Source: an uncultured Bacteroidales bacterium (GTDB taxonomy: Bacteria; Bacteroidota; Bacteroidia; Bacteroidales; Bacteroidaceae). Taken from it: a stretch of 64,000 nucleotides of DNA. A program made the translations under genes and the position numbers. The notes below the pieces were generated by a model that saw nothing but the letters and a program-made list of their open reading frames with translations, ran no database searches and was not told the origin of the DNA. The stretch lies in the NCBI GenBank assembly GCA_902801485.1, contig CADCIP010000013.1, positions 1-64,000 of the forward strand, given 5' to 3'. Shown here one piece after another: positions 16,620 through 26,826 of the stretch; the first letter of the stretch is position 1, and the number at the start of each line of letters is the position of its first letter.

Positions 16620-16682
16620 ACTCTTTTTTTCAAATTAGGGAAATTATACAAACCTTTTTTCTGTAAAGTACATATAATTATA

Positions 16683-16691
16683 TACTTTTGC
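16683..16691 (+). promoter_or_regulatory. -7 element TACTTTTGC of mltG
   Basis: TACTTTTGC fits TAnnTTTGC and lies 23 bp upstream of the ATG at 16715. No -33 TTG occurs at the usual spacing. Confidence 0.55.
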
Positions 16692-16714
16692 ATCCGTATT
16701 TCTGAGTTATAAAC

Positions 16715-17716
16715 ATGAATAAAAGAATAAAATACACAATAATAGGCTTTTGCGTTATTATCTGTGCCAGTATTATTGCCGTTAGCTACCTGTTTTTGGG
16801 CAAGTCAGGTAAATGTTCCAAAGAAACAGTTATATACATTGATAAAGATGATACAACGGACAGCGTATTTTACAAGGCAAGATTAGGATGGAGAGGAAAT
16901 GTAATCAACTTGGTTAGGCCATACGAGCAAGTGAGAACAGGAAGATATGTTATTGAGCCCAACATGGGCATCTTGACTCTATATCGTAAATTGAGAAACG
17001 GACAACAGGATCCTATCCAACTTACCATTCCCCCGACCCGAACAATGAGCCGTTTGGCAGGAGTTATATCCAAGAAACTGATGTTGGATAGCCTAACAAT
17101 AATCAATGCCCTCACAAACGAAGATTTCTGCAACAAGTTGGGTTACAATACCAGAACCATACCCGCTCTGTTTATACCCAATACTTACGAAGTGTACTGG
17201 GACATCTCCTTAAAGAATCTGATGAAGCGAATGCAGAAAGAAAACGAAGTCTTTTGGAACACGGAACGGGAACAGAAAGCCAAAGCACTGAATCTAACCC
17301 ATGAGGAGATATACACATTGGCCAGCATAGTGGACGAAGAAACAGCCAACGACGCAGAGAAGCCTATCATTGCTGGTCTATACCTAAACCGGCTTCACAA
17401 AGGTATGTTGTTACAAGCCGACCCAACTGTGAAATTTGCCGTAGGTGATTTTTCGCTGAGACGCATATTAGGCGAACACCTGAAGAAGGATAGTCCCTAT
17501 AATACCTATCTTAATATAGGACTGCCTCCAGGTCCCATCCGCATAGCCAGCATAAAAGGGTTAGATGCTGTGCTGAACCACAAGGAACATAACTATTTAT
17601 ATATGTGTGCCAAAGCAGATTTCTCCGGCACACATGAATATGCAGTAACTTTTAACGAACATAGGAAGAACGCGCAAAACTACATTCGAGCCCTTAATGC
17701 GAGGAACATACATTAA
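16715..17716 (+). CDS. mltG: Endolytic murein transglycosylase MltG (YceG-like)
   Basis: 333 residues. One N-terminal transmembrane helix (about 8-30) anchors a periplasmic YceG domain. LASIVDEETANDAEKPIIAGL (split by family alignment around the catalytic Glu at about 209) and NRLHKGMLLQADPTV are the conserved core, followed by SPYNTYLNIGLPPGPI. MltG cleaves nascent peptidoglycan strands and sets glycan length. The usual E-x..-ADPTV and GLPPGPI motifs are all intact. The gene ends tail to tail with malQ, sharing the four-base stop overlap TTAA at 17713-17716. Confidence 0.93.
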   Translation: MNKRIKYTIIGFCVIICASIIAVSYLFLGKSGKCSKETVIYIDKDDTTDSVFYKARLGWRGNVINLVRPYEQVRTGRYVIEPNMGILTLYRKLRNGQQDPIQLTIPPTRTMSRLAGVISKKLMLDSLTIINALTNEDFCNKLGYNTRTIPALFIPNTYEVYWDISLKNLMKRMQKENEVFWNTEREQKAKALNLTHEEIYTLASIVDEETANDAEKPIIAGLYLNRLHKGMLLQADPTVKFAVGDFSLRRILGEHLKKDSPYNTYLNIGLPPGPIRIASIKGLDAVLNHKEHNYLYMCAKADFSGTHEYAVTFNEHRKNAQNYIRALNARNIH

Positions 17717-20391
17717 GAGCGTCCGCTTTGATCAATCATCTGACGTATGGTTGAAATAAGTCCTTTATTGGCTTTGAGTTCTTCTATGTTAAGATGCATC
17801 CTATACCCCCAATAGTTCTTGGGATTAGCAGGTACGTTTATGCGCTCAGCTTCTATATCAGAAAAACGTACAGACTCATCTATAGAAAGCCAATCCTGCA
17901 AACTGATAATACAAAGCATAGATGGAGAGGCCAGATGGCGCGAAACGACCTCCTTACATAATTCACCCGAAATTTGCTTCGGAGCAAACCCTTGATGTTG
18001 AAGCACCTGATTATAATAACGCTGAGTGCGCTGATAATCTTCCTGCCACCAACCACGCAAAGTGGGCATATCATGCGTGGAGATGGTTGCTACACTGCAA
18101 TATGGGTTATCTTGCAGTCGGGCAAATGTTTGACCTAATGTCTTAGGCATAGTTTGTATTTCGAGTGAGAGAATCTTCAGTCTATCCAAAACGGGCGCAA
18201 CACAAGCAGGAACCATTCCTAAATCCTCGGCACATACCAGCATTCGGGTACACTGTATAAGGATGGGAAGCTTCTTCATGGCATGAGCGTACCAAAAGTC
18301 GTTATGCCTGTGGTAGAAATAATCTTCGTATAATTTTAGAAATGACTGTTGCTCATCCGACGAAAGAGACTGAAATACGCTATCTGTCGGAACCGAAATA
18401 CGAGGATGAAGCAATTCCGGGTTCACGGCATCGGCAATAAAGAGCACATTATTAATAAGTTTATACAACCCATCGCGAAGAAATGCGGCATTTTTCTTTC
18501 TTGAACCATCAAAGTAAGCCTTTACCTTACGCTGAGTAGAGAATTCCTCCTTGAGATCATAAGTTCCATCGCAACAGTCAATGAGAAATTGCTTTACGAC
18601 CTTCTCAGCTTCGGAACCGAATATCTGAGTCAGTACATTATCTGTAATATAAGGACGAGTAAAGAAATCGTAACGGTAACGGAGACCGTAACGCTCTATC
18701 TCGTCCACACTTAAGGGAAGGGAGGGAGAGAAATAGCCAATAAGACCTTGCACACTATGGAGGGGTATTTGCCATATACGGAAGAAACCCAACACATGGT
18801 CAATACGATAAGCATCGAAATAATCTGCCATCTTCTGAAGTCGCCGAACCCACCAACGATATCCGTCCTGAGCCATTCGTTCCCAATTATATGTTGGGAA
18901 ACCCCAGTTCTGACCAGTCACACTGAAATCATCTGGAGGAGCACCCGCCTGACAGTTCATGTTGAAATAATAAGGTTCGGACCAAGCCTCAACACTATAA
19001 CGGCTAATTCCGATGGGAATATCACCTTTGAAGACAACCTTATGTTTATGCGCATATTCCGTAGCTGCAGACAATTGCCGGTGAAGATGATACTGAACAA
19101 AGGAATAATAACCAAGTTCAGACTGATGGCTCTTGGCAAATAACAAGATTTGACGTTCGTCATATACACTATACTCATGCCACAGATTAAAGTCACAAGT
19201 CCCATTCTCATCGCGTAACAAACAGAAAGCGGTGTAGGGAAGAAGCCAGTCATTATTCTTCTGGCAGAAAGAGACATATTCCTTATCGTTTGCCAAAGAA
19301 ACAACCTGTTGCTGATAAAGCCTTTTAAGATACCGTTGCTTAAGCTTATTTACCTTTGTATATTGCAACTGTACTGACGCATTTAGTACTGCTCTTTCCT
19401 TCTCATATTCCTGCATAAAAGTCTCATCATCTATAGGCGGTAGTTGTCTGATATCTATATACATGGGATGCAACGCATAGATGCTGATGCTATTATAAGG
19501 GTAGCTGTCAGCATCAGTATGTGTTTGGGTAGTGTCATAGATGGGCAAAAGTTGTAAAATATGCATTCCTGACTGCTCTACCCAATCAACCATACTGCAA
19601 AGATCGCCAAAATCGCCAACGCCCTGACTATGTTCACTACGCAAAGAAAAGACAGGTATAACCAAACCTGTTGTACGCCATCTGCCTTCAGCAAAATGTA
19701 TAAAATTATCAGTTAAAACAATTATTCTGTTTGGTTCGACAGAAAAGCTTGGAGTACTGCGGTTTTCACCTTCTTCCCACGCAATAAGGCCACTCGTCTC
19801 CTCATCAAGAATTACATACTTATACTGGAAAGGAGTAACAATTCCTTCGGCACTGATAGCAAGCACCCATTCATTTATACCCGCACGGGTCATACGTAAC
19901 GAGAAACGTGGATCCCAAGCACCCAACTGAGGAATACTGCCCATCAAAGCCAACACCTGACCAGCTTGTAACTGTGGCGCTTGAACACGAAAAACAAATG
20001 TACGATCGTAATAAGCAAAATATGGTGGATTAGGGGACACATCAGATATACAATGTGTATAGGCAGAACTATACATGTGATTACACAGAGGTACATCACG
20101 CCAAGAATCAGAGAAGATAAAAACATGGTTGGGAGCAGCATTAAACATACGGGGAACAAGGTTCCACTCATGACGTATGAGTACGCCATTCTCGTATAAA
20201 ACGTATTGGTATGAAAAGGTTTGTGTGTCATGGTTATTATAAAAAACCTCTCCTTTCCAAAACAATCCGTCCTGAGTGTCAAGAAGAAAATTTTCTGTAA
20301 CACATTTGCCACCATTTAGGTAACGGGAAATAATAACACCAATCTGCTGCCCCCATACAGTATGATACTCTATTGAAAAGTGAAATTTCAT
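17713..20391 (-). CDS. malQ: 4-alpha-glucanotransferase with N-terminal starch-binding domains (DPE2-like)
   Basis: 892 residues, longer than plain amylomaltase (about 500-700). Residues 1-115 and about 125-235 look like two CBM20 starch-binding domains (YYDRTFVFRVQAPQL, MGSIPQLGAWDP). The GH77 catalytic part follows, with nucleophile Asp in YRIDHVLGFFRIW, acid/base Glu in CAEDLGMVP and the third Asp in STHDMPTLRGWW. This CBM20-CBM20-GH77 order matches plant DPE2-type enzymes and bacterial relatives acting on maltose and large glucans in the cytoplasm. A minus-strand -7 element TATTTTTGT sits at 20415-20423. Its stop codon overlaps that of mltG. Confidence 0.92.
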   Translation of the reverse strand: MKFHFSIEYHTVWGQQIGVIISRYLNGGKCVTENFLLDTQDGLFWKGEVFYNNHDTQTFSYQYVLYENGVLIRHEWNLVPRMFNAAPNHVFIFSDSWRDVPLCNHMYSSAYTHCISDVSPNPPYFAYYDRTFVFRVQAPQLQAGQVLALMGSIPQLGAWDPRFSLRMTRAGINEWVLAISAEGIVTPFQYKYVILDEETSGLIAWEEGENRSTPSFSVEPNRIIVLTDNFIHFAEGRWRTTGLVIPVFSLRSEHSQGVGDFGDLCSMVDWVEQSGMHILQLLPIYDTTQTHTDADSYPYNSISIYALHPMYIDIRQLPPIDDETFMQEYEKERAVLNASVQLQYTKVNKLKQRYLKRLYQQQVVSLANDKEYVSFCQKNNDWLLPYTAFCLLRDENGTCDFNLWHEYSVYDERQILLFAKSHQSELGYYSFVQYHLHRQLSAATEYAHKHKVVFKGDIPIGISRYSVEAWSEPYYFNMNCQAGAPPDDFSVTGQNWGFPTYNWERMAQDGYRWWVRRLQKMADYFDAYRIDHVLGFFRIWQIPLHSVQGLIGYFSPSLPLSVDEIERYGLRYRYDFFTRPYITDNVLTQIFGSEAEKVVKQFLIDCCDGTYDLKEEFSTQRKVKAYFDGSRKKNAAFLRDGLYKLINNVLFIADAVNPELLHPRISVPTDSVFQSLSSDEQQSFLKLYEDYFYHRHNDFWYAHAMKKLPILIQCTRMLVCAEDLGMVPACVAPVLDRLKILSLEIQTMPKTLGQTFARLQDNPYCSVATISTHDMPTLRGWWQEDYQRTQRYYNQVLQHQGFAPKQISGELCKEVVSRHLASPSMLCIISLQDWLSIDESVRFSDIEAERINVPANPKNYWGYRMHLNIEELKANKGLISTIRQMIDQSGRS

Positions 20392-20474
20392 ACACTATTA
20401 TTCATTTGTTTTGTACAAAAATATGGAAAAAATGAAAAAAAACAAGGTATTTTTAAAAAAAATAACGCGAACAC

Positions 20475-20506
20475 TTGCTTAAATGATAAAATGGAACTAT
20501 CTTTGC
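20475..20506 (+). promoter_or_regulatory. Promoter of the Bacteroidales-1 RNA
   Basis: TTG at 20475-20477, a 20-bp spacer and TATCTTTGC at 20498-20506 form a textbook Bacteroidetes promoter. Transcription would begin near 20513. Confidence 0.8.
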
Positions 20507-20512
20507 CAATAG

Positions 20513-20751
20513 AAGATGAGACTAAATACCGCACTGGTTTGATCGGGATACTCATCAGTAATATTTATGAAACCGAGAACGCTTCGCATGCTGATGGCGG
20601 GCCACGCCCATACGGGTAACCTTAGAGTCGGTGGATTACAAAGGCTGCGAGCACTCAAAACTTGTTCTTTCGGAGTTTCATCACATCACCAGTGCGGTTT
20701 TATATAAAATGAAGCGTGCCTCCCTATTAAAGAGAAGCACGCTACTTTTTT
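20513..20751 (+). ncRNA. Bacteroidales-1 RNA (possible 6S-like RNA)
   Basis: The transcript runs from the promoter to a strong terminator. A perfect 11-bp closing stem, ACCGCACTGGT (20528-20538) with ACCAGTGCGGT (20688-20698), encloses about 150 nt with further short pairings (for example AAACT/AGTTT). The Bacteroidales-1 motif is known for a Bacteroidetes promoter at one end, a terminator at the other and frequent location downstream of the L20 gene; all three hold here, with rplT ending 24 bp beyond. No coding frame is credible. A 6S-like role is an inference from the long closed hairpin shape. Confidence 0.8.
20713..20751 (+). terminator. Intrinsic terminator of the Bacteroidales-1 RNA
   Basis: AGCGTGC (20713-20719) pairs with GCACGCT (20737-20743), followed by TACTTTTTT. 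The reverse strand has only a weak T tract, but the hairpin may also end the convergent rplT transcript. Confidence 0.85.
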
Positions 20752-20774
20752 GTAAATCTCAGAGAGGACTGAAA

Positions 20775-21119
20775 TTACTTAACCTTAGAAACGATAGCCT
20801 TGAAAGCCTCAGGATGGTTTACTGCGAGGTCAGCGAGCACCTTACGGTTAATCTCGATACCAGCCTTGTGCAGAAGACCCATTAACTGTGAATAGCTCAA
20901 ACCCTCCATACGAGCAGCAGCATTGATACGCTGAATCCACAAAGCACGGAAGTTACGCTTCTTGGTGCGACGATCGCGGAAAGCGTAGGTAAGACCCTTC
21001 TCCCAGGTGTTTTTAGCAACAGTCCAAACATTCTTACGGGCACCAAAATAACCTCTGGTGAGACCCAGGATTTTCTTTCTCTTAGCTCTTGAAGCTACAT
21101 GATTTACTGATCTTGGCAT
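20775..21119 (-). CDS. rplT: 50S ribosomal protein L20
   Basis: 114 residues, normal length for the family. It starts [20 protein letters not shown] and contains [36 protein letters not shown] and [13 protein letters not shown], the classic L20 sequence. It binds 23S rRNA early in 50S assembly. It ends the thrS-infC-rpmI-rplT block, 105 bp after rpmI. Downstream lies the convergent Bacteroidales-1 RNA. Confidence 0.98.
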   Translation of the reverse strand: MPRSVNHVASRAKRKKILGLTRGYFGARKNVWTVAKNTWEKGLTYAFRDRRTKKRNFRALWIQRINAAARMEGLSYSQLMGLLHKAGIEINRKVLADLAVNHPEAFKAIVSKVK

Positions 21120-21224
21120 AATTTTTTTTCTTTTTGAACGCTAGCGCCGTCTATCTGAGGACGAACTTTGTGCTAACCGTTCGGTTAATAACTAAAGTTA
21201 AAAACTGCGTCTTGACTATTAGAT

Positions 21225-21422
21225 TTAACGCATACACAGGAGGTCACGTACCTGCTTCATGTTCTCAGTAACTACGATAGCACTGTGATCCAGGTTTCTC
21301 TTCTGTTTCTTGGTCTTCTTTGTCAAGATGTGGCTGTGGTATGCATGATGACGCTTTACCTTGCCTGTACCGGTGAGCGTGAATCTCTTCTTGGCACCGG
21401 AATTAGTCTTTACTTTTGGCAT
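21225..21422 (-). CDS. rpmI: 50S ribosomal protein L35
   Basis: 65 residues beginning [20 protein letters not shown], with [20 protein letters not shown], diagnostic for L35. It is in the conserved infC-rpmI-rplT order, 80 bp after infC and 105 bp before rplT. No separate promoter was identified, so it is probably expressed from the infC or thrS promoter. Confidence 0.98.
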   Translation of the reverse strand: MPKVKTNSGAKKRFTLTGTGKVKRHHAYHSHILTKKTKKQKRNLDHSAIVVTENMKQVRDLLCMR

Positions 21423-21502
21423 AATTGTTTTTAATTTATTTAATTAATATTAATAATAGATGTGGCAACGCATATACCAGGGCGTTACGCACTATCTTTT
21501 TT

Positions 21503-22165
21503 TTAATCATCGAAATCCTCACCCTCAACCTTAGGTCCAGTATATTCTTTACGAGCTTTCTGTTGCGGAACTTTCTTCTCCTTCGGTTTATTGTTCACAA
21601 TTTCCTGGGCAGTACTTTCCAAGACCTTCTTAACCTGAGCCGGCTGTTTTTTGGGAGAAATAAACATTATCATACGCTTTCCCTCAAGCTGTGGCATCTG
21701 GTCCACTTTACCATATTCCTCCAAATCTGCTGCAAAGCGGAGTAAAAGCACTTCTCCTTGCTCCTTGAAAAGAATACTACGACCTTTGAAGAAGACATAA
21801 GCCTTAACCTTGTCTCCATCAGAAAGGAAGCCCTGAGCATGTTTAAGCTTGAAATTGTAATCGTGGTCATCAGTCTGAGGACCAAATCTTATCTCCTTTA
21901 CATCAACTTTAACCTGCTTAGCTTTAATTTCCTTCTGATGTTTCTTTTGCTGATAAAGGAACTTACTGAAATCAATTAAACGACATACAGGAGGCTCTGC
22001 ATTAGGAGATATTTCAACAAGATCTACTCCTTTCTGTTCAGCCAACTGAATTGCTTTAGAGGTTGGAAGAACAGTTGATTCTATACCATCTCCGACAATA
22101 CGAACTTCTCGCGCATGAATCTGTTCGTTGACGCGATACTGCAGTTTAGGGTTCTCTTTTTTCAT
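21503..22165 (-). CDS. infC: Translation initiation factor IF-3
   Basis: About 220 residues from [20 protein letters not shown]. The N-terminal domain has [22 protein letters not shown]-type residues (about 50-70) and the C-terminal domain [20 protein letters not shown] and RGRSI-like FFKGRSILF. About 28 C-terminal residues (rich in Lys, ending EGEDFDD) extend beyond the usual core. The ATG at 22165 is preferred over an upstream in-frame TTG at 22189, which lies in the -7 element TAATTTTGC (22187-22195). That promoter overlaps the end of thrS, so infC can be transcribed independently. Confidence 0.97.
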   Translation of the reverse strand: MKKENPKLQYRVNEQIHAREVRIVGDGIESTVLPTSKAIQLAEQKGVDLVEISPNAEPPVCRLIDFSKFLYQQKKHQKEIKAKQVKVDVKEIRFGPQTDDHDYNFKLKHAQGFLSDGDKVKAYVFFKGRSILFKEQGEVLLLRFAADLEEYGKVDQMPQLEGKRMIMFISPKKQPAQVKKVLESTAQEIVNNKPKEKKVPQQKARKEYTGPKVEGEDFDD

Positions 22166-22186
22166 TAAATATTTTAAAATCGGGTG

Positions 22187-22195
22187 CAAAATTAA
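22187..22195 (-). promoter_or_regulatory. -7 element TAATTTTGC of infC
   Basis: Minus-strand TAATTTTGC matches the -7 consensus, overlaps the thrS stop codon region and lies 21 bp upstream of the infC ATG. Confidence 0.6.
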
Positions 22196-24144
22196 GAATT
22201 TTCTGTCATTTGACGTACTTCTTCGTTAATTTTCTTCGCAAAATCTTCAAATTTTATTGTTCCTTGCTCTCCTCCACCCTGTTGGCGATAGCTAACACTG
22301 CCTTCTGCTTGCTCTTTTTCACCAACAATAACCATATATGGAGTATGCTTCATCTCATTATCACGAATCTTACGTCCAATTTTCTCGTTGCGGTCATCAA
22401 TATATGAACGAACCTCCTGCGTATCAAAATAATCCTTAACCTGCTGTGCATACTCTACATACTTTTCACTTACAGGAAGAATAGCCACCTGATCAGGAGT
22501 CAGCCACAAGGGGAAATGACCAGCAGTATGTTCAATAAGTACAGCACAGAAACGTTCCATACTGCCAAACGGGGCACGATGAATCATAACAGGACGGTGC
22601 TTGGCATTATCCTCACCAATGTATTCGAGCTGGAAACGCTGAGGCAACTGGTAGTCAACCTGAATAGTACCCAACTGCCAACGACGACCGATAGCATCTT
22701 TCACCATAAAGTCGAGCTTAGGACCATAAAAAGCAGCCTCGCCCAGTTCGGTCTTAGCCTTCATACCCTTCTCGGCACAAGCATCGATAATGGCCTGTTC
22801 TGCGTTAGCCCAATCCTCATCGCTACCAATATACTTCTCGGTATCATTAGGATCACGGAGCGAAATCTGCACTTCGACACTTTCATCTGAGAAATTGAAA
22901 ATCTTAAATACATGCTGGATAATCTCCATAACCTTGATGAACTCATCCTTTACCTGATCGGGACGACAGAAGATATGAGCATCATCCTGCGTAAAGCAAC
23001 GTACACGGGTCAGTCCATGCAATTCACCACTCTGCTCATAACGATAAACTGTACCGAACTCTGCACAGCGGAAAGGAAGTTCCCTGTAACTACGTGGTTT
23101 GTTAGCATAAATTTCACAGTGATGAGGACAGTTCATCGGCTTCAGCAAATATTCCTCTCCTTCCTCTGGTGTTTGAATAGGTTGGAAACTGTCTTTCCCG
23201 TAGTGATCCCAATGCCCAGAAGTCTGATAAAGGTTCTTACCTCCGATGTTGGGAGTTATAACCTCCTGATATCCATATTTCTTTTGGATACGACGCAACA
23301 TTTCCTGCAAACGCAAACGCATATCCGTTCCCTTTGGCAACCAAATAGGCAACCCCTTACCCACACGCTCTGAGAACATAAAGAGTTCCATTTCCTTACC
23401 AATCTTACGGTGGTCACGCTTCTTGGCTTCTTCAAGGATTACCAGATACTCATCGAGCATCTTCTTCTTGGGGAAAGAGATTCCATACAGGCGCTGCATC
23501 TGGGCCTTAGTCGCATCACCACGCCAAAAAGCACCGGCGACACTCATCAACTTAACAGCCTTAATGATACCAGTTGAAACAATATGCGGTCCCTTACACA
23601 AGTCGGTAAAATTACCTTGCGTATAAGTAGTAATACTTCCGTCCTCAAGATCCTGGTCAATATGCTCGCATTTATAAGTCTGACCGGCTGCACCAAATAA
23701 CTTCAAGCTGTCTGCTTTGCTGATTTCCTTGCGGACAACGGGCTCATCCTTGCGAGCTAATTCAATCATCTTATCTTCAATCTGCTTGAAATCACCCTCT
23801 TTAATCATTTCTCCGTTAGGGAGAAGGACATCATAGAAGAACCCATTCTCTATTGCCGGACCGAAACCAAACTGAATGCCGGGATAGAGTTCCTGTAAGG
23901 CCTCTGCCAGCAAATGAGCGCTAGTATGCCAGAAGGCATGCTTACCTTCATCGTCATCGAACTTATACAGAACGACTTTGGCATCTTCATTAATCGGGCG
24001 GTTAAGTTCTACCGTCTCGCCATTTACACCACAAGCAATCACGTCTTGAGCTAAACGTGAAGAAATGCTTTCTGCTATCTGGTAACCTGATACGCCAGCC
24101 TCATACTCGCGTACAGAACCATCAGGAAAAGTAATCTTTATCAT
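22192..24144 (-). CDS. thrS: Threonyl-tRNA synthetase
   Basis: 650 residues, the full-length bacterial form. An N-terminal TGS domain (1-60, [17 protein letters not shown]) is followed by the editing domain with [12 protein letters not shown], then the class II core with [13 protein letters not shown] (motif with zinc-binding Cys), [12 protein letters not shown] and APFGSMERF, and the C-terminal anticodon-binding domain ([17 protein letters not shown]). It charges tRNA-Thr in the cytoplasm. A -7 element TATCTTTGC (24180-24188, minus strand) lies 35 bp upstream of the ATG. Confidence 0.98.
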   Translation of the reverse strand: MIKITFPDGSVREYEAGVSGYQIAESISSRLAQDVIACGVNGETVELNRPINEDAKVVLYKFDDDEGKHAFWHTSAHLLAEALQELYPGIQFGFGPAIENGFFYDVLLPNGEMIKEGDFKQIEDKMIELARKDEPVVRKEISKADSLKLFGAAGQTYKCEHIDQDLEDGSITTYTQGNFTDLCKGPHIVSTGIIKAVKLMSVAGAFWRGDATKAQMQRLYGISFPKKKMLDEYLVILEEAKKRDHRKIGKEMELFMFSERVGKGLPIWLPKGTDMRLRLQEMLRRIQKKYGYQEVITPNIGGKNLYQTSGHWDHYGKDSFQPIQTPEEGEEYLLKPMNCPHHCEIYANKPRSYRELPFRCAEFGTVYRYEQSGELHGLTRVRCFTQDDAHIFCRPDQVKDEFIKVMEIIQHVFKIFNFSDESVEVQISLRDPNDTEKYIGSDEDWANAEQAIIDACAEKGMKAKTELGEAAFYGPKLDFMVKDAIGRRWQLGTIQVDYQLPQRFQLEYIGEDNAKHRPVMIHRAPFGSMERFCAVLIEHTAGHFPLWLTPDQVAILPVSEKYVEYAQQVKDYFDTQEVRSYIDDRNEKIGRKIRDNEMKHTPYMVIVGEKEQAEGSVSYRQQGGGEQGTIKFEDFAKKINEEVRQMTENS

Positions 24145-24179
24145 ATGTCGTTTTAGTTATATTTTTCTAAAAATGAGTT

Positions 24180-24188
24180 GCAAAGATA
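24180..24188 (-). promoter_or_regulatory. -7 element TATCTTTGC of thrS
   Basis: Minus-strand TATCTTTGC is a perfect -7 match and lies 35 bp upstream of the thrS ATG. The -33 position lacks a clear TTG. Confidence 0.6.
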
Positions 24189-24241
24189 ATTATAAAATGT
24201 TAAAACAGGAAAAAGTCGTCTAAAAGATTTCTCTTATTCTG

Positions 24242-26218
24242 TTATTTTTTCTCGTTAGAGTACTTCTTTATCAAATTATATGCCGAATAAAGGCCTAACT
24301 CACCTGCTTGACTTAGGCTACTGAGTCCTTCTGGCAACTGATTATTCAATATATATGCTACGCCTCTGCCATAATAGGCTTCAGGGAAATGGTCGTCTAA
24401 TTCTATAGCCTTGCCAAAAGAATTAATGGCCGCAGAATAATCTGAAAGCTTAATCATCATACAGCCGATATTATAGTGAAGGTAAGGTGACTGAGGGAGT
24501 ATGTCGAGAGCTCTTGTATAATCCTGAAGAACCATTAGATATCCTAACCGCAAATCCGTAGCCAGCGCTGTTGAACTCGAAACCTCGAGTTGTGCATAGC
24601 GGCACTGTGCCCTTAACATCAGAGACAGAACATCTTCTCCGAACTTTAGCACATAGGAATCCATGTCAGCAATACCATTTTCAAAGTCCCTGACATGATA
24701 ATAATCCAATGCTCGCTTGAAAAGCAACTCCTTTATAACACCTTTTTCATCTATTGCCTTCGTTGTCTCTGTAATAGATGCCAAATGAGCATTTAGCTGC
24801 GACTCCGTCATATTTCCTTCATCATCCGTTAAATATAAGGTGGCCGGAAGTATGGTACGAGCATTCAGTTTATCCAACTCCTTACTATATGCGACATACA
24901 ATTTAACGTCTGAGGGATTCTTATAGTATGTAAAGATGTAAAGTGGTTCCGGTTTAAGCTCGGATTGTTTGTTCTGAACTTTTCCACGATATTCACTAGC
25001 ATACTGATTTTCTGTTTCGTGCGTATCCTCTTCTATAAGTTTATCATAGTCGGCAATATTGTGTTCACTCTTTTTGCGAGTCTTTCCTGAACTTTTGTAT
25101 GTTCCTGTAGCAACAGCCATCTGAGCTTTTAAAAGTTTATACTCATCACGTTCTGCCCCATAGACATCCCCAATCTTTCTGCGTATCTCAGCACGTTTAC
25201 GGTATCCTTCCCAAAATTCCGGGTAATCTTTTATTACAGCACTGATATCCTTAATTGCACCATTATAATCTCCTATGTTATCAAGGAGCAGAGCACGGTT
25301 ATAAAGAACAATAGTGTTATCCGGTTCCAACTCCAAGACTATGTTAAGGTCCTCGATGGCAAGATTATCATCTCCTACATTTGCACGTAAAAGGCCTCGA
25401 TTATAACGGGCAGAATAACTATTGGGAGCAATCTCTATCGCGGCATCATAATCAGACATAGCACCTCTGAGATTATCCTGATTATAACGCGTAAGTGCTC
25501 TGTTAATATAAAGATTTGCGACTTTGGGCGATTGTAAAATTGCTTTGTCAAGACTCTTCTCCGCTTCAGCATATTCCTTTCTTTTGGCTTGAAACATAGA
25601 TTTCATACTCCAGGCGCTACCCTCATAAGCATTCAATTCCAGAGCCCGATCCACCCACTTTTCTGCAGCAACAGTGTCAGTTTTCAGTAAAGCCACTTGA
25701 GCCTTCAGGGTCATGTTCTCTGGGACTTTGGGCCATTGCTTAATCATCACATCCAATGCAGAATCTGCCTGATCATATTGTTTTAATTCCATACGGGACA
25801 AAACTAGATTGTGCCAACAGGACTTCTCAAGTGGATTAATCTTCAGAGCTTGCACATAATCATCAGCAGCCAGAGCATAACGTTCCTGATTTATGCGACA
25901 TAAAGCACGGAGCATAAAATAGTTGCACATGTAAGGATTACGGTCCAAAGCACTTCCGCAATCTATCTCTGCGCCCTGATAATCTTCCAAATAGAATTTT
26001 GCCAGCCCTCTATAAAAATATGGTTCACCCAACCAAGGTTTGGCACTGATAACCATATTAAAACGCTGAATAGCCAGAATATAGTCTTCGTAATACAAAG
26101 CATTACGCCCCATCAGAAGAACCCTGTCTGTATTGATTTGAGCGTAACATTTGAATCCTTTTCCGTTTGTCAGAAAACAGAAAAGAATAAGAACAAAGAC
26201 ATATCGTAGGAATTTCAA
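24242..26218 (-). CDS. Secreted TPR-repeat protein
   Basis: 658 residues with a signal peptide (MKFLRYVFVLILFCFLTNG). Most of the protein is TPR repeats, for example YFYRGLAKFYLEDYQGAEID, LYINRALTRYNQDNLRGAMS, ARYNRGLLRANVGDDNLAIE and YYGRGVAYILNN, grouped at about 30-390 and 510-650. A charged, Lys/Glu-rich linker separates the groups. It is the last gene of the SPOR-ruvX-def-TPR operon, 13 bp after def. It is probably a periplasmic or outer-membrane-associated scaffold; the partner is unknown. Confidence 0.82.
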   Translation of the reverse strand: MKFLRYVFVLILFCFLTNGKGFKCYAQINTDRVLLMGRNALYYEDYILAIQRFNMVISAKPWLGEPYFYRGLAKFYLEDYQGAEIDCGSALDRNPYMCNYFMLRALCRINQERYALAADDYVQALKINPLEKSCWHNLVLSRMELKQYDQADSALDVMIKQWPKVPENMTLKAQVALLKTDTVAAEKWVDRALELNAYEGSAWSMKSMFQAKRKEYAEAEKSLDKAILQSPKVANLYINRALTRYNQDNLRGAMSDYDAAIEIAPNSYSARYNRGLLRANVGDDNLAIEDLNIVLELEPDNTIVLYNRALLLDNIGDYNGAIKDISAVIKDYPEFWEGYRKRAEIRRKIGDVYGAERDEYKLLKAQMAVATGTYKSSGKTRKKSEHNIADYDKLIEEDTHETENQYASEYRGKVQNKQSELKPEPLYIFTYYKNPSDVKLYVAYSKELDKLNARTILPATLYLTDDEGNMTESQLNAHLASITETTKAIDEKGVIKELLFKRALDYYHVRDFENGIADMDSYVLKFGEDVLSLMLRAQCRYAQLEVSSSTALATDLRLGYLMVLQDYTRALDILPQSPYLHYNIGCMMIKLSDYSAAINSFGKAIELDDHFPEAYYGRGVAYILNNQLPEGLSSLSQAGELGLYSAYNLIKKYSNEKK

Positions 26219-26231
26219 CTTATTGCAATTT

Positions 26232-26789
26232 TTACCTTTTAACCTTTACCTTGTAAGAACAACTGAATTTTCCTTTTATAATCTGCTGCAACTTGGCTTT
26301 TGTAAGTTGTTTGCGCAACCCTGTGAGATGATCTGTAAACACAACCCCATCAAGATGGTCAAACTCATGCTGCATTACACGGGACAGATACCCTGTCACC
26401 CACTCATTGTGTTCCTGAAAATTCTCATCAAGATAAGTTACACGTATTCTCTTAGGACGTTTAACACTTTCATGAACACCAGGTAAACTTAGGCATCCCT
26501 CCTCCATTATATCGGTTTCTGTTTCGTCATATTCCTCAATATACGGATTAATAAAAGTACGGATAAAACCCTTATATTCCGGATAGTCTTCACTAATAAG
26601 GTCAAGATTAATCACCACCAATCTAATATTAAGACCGACCTGAGGTGCTGCTAAACCAATACCCTCACTCCTGTCCAGAGTTTCATACATATCTTGAATA
26701 ATTTGCGTCAGATTAGGATAGTCTTTATCGATATCCTCAGCCACTTTACGCAAAACCGGTTGGCCGAAAGTATATATTGGCAATATCAT
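26232..26789 (-). CDS. def: Peptide deformylase
   Basis: 185 residues. The three deformylase motifs are intact: EGIGLAAPQVG (motif 1), EEGCLSLPG (motif 2, metal-binding Cys) and QHEFDHLDG (motif 3, HExxH metal site). It removes the N-formyl group from nascent proteins. It lies in an operon 37 bp downstream of ruvX and 13 bp upstream of the TPR gene. Length and motif spacing are normal for the type I family. Confidence 0.97.
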   Translation of the reverse strand: MILPIYTFGQPVLRKVAEDIDKDYPNLTQIIQDMYETLDRSEGIGLAAPQVGLNIRLVVINLDLISEDYPEYKGFIRTFINPYIEEYDETETDIMEEGCLSLPGVHESVKRPKRIRVTYLDENFQEHNEWVTGYLSRVMQHEFDHLDGVVFTDHLTGLRKQLTKAKLQQIIKGKFSCSYKVKVKR

Positions 26790-26826
26790 ATTATGCTGAT
26801 TATATGTTGGTCAAATTTGTTAGAAT

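Noticed and set aside
20380-20619. 79-residue frame upstream of the Bacteroidales-1 RNA
   Set aside because: It spans the malQ start, the RNA promoter and the RNA itself, and has no coding character.
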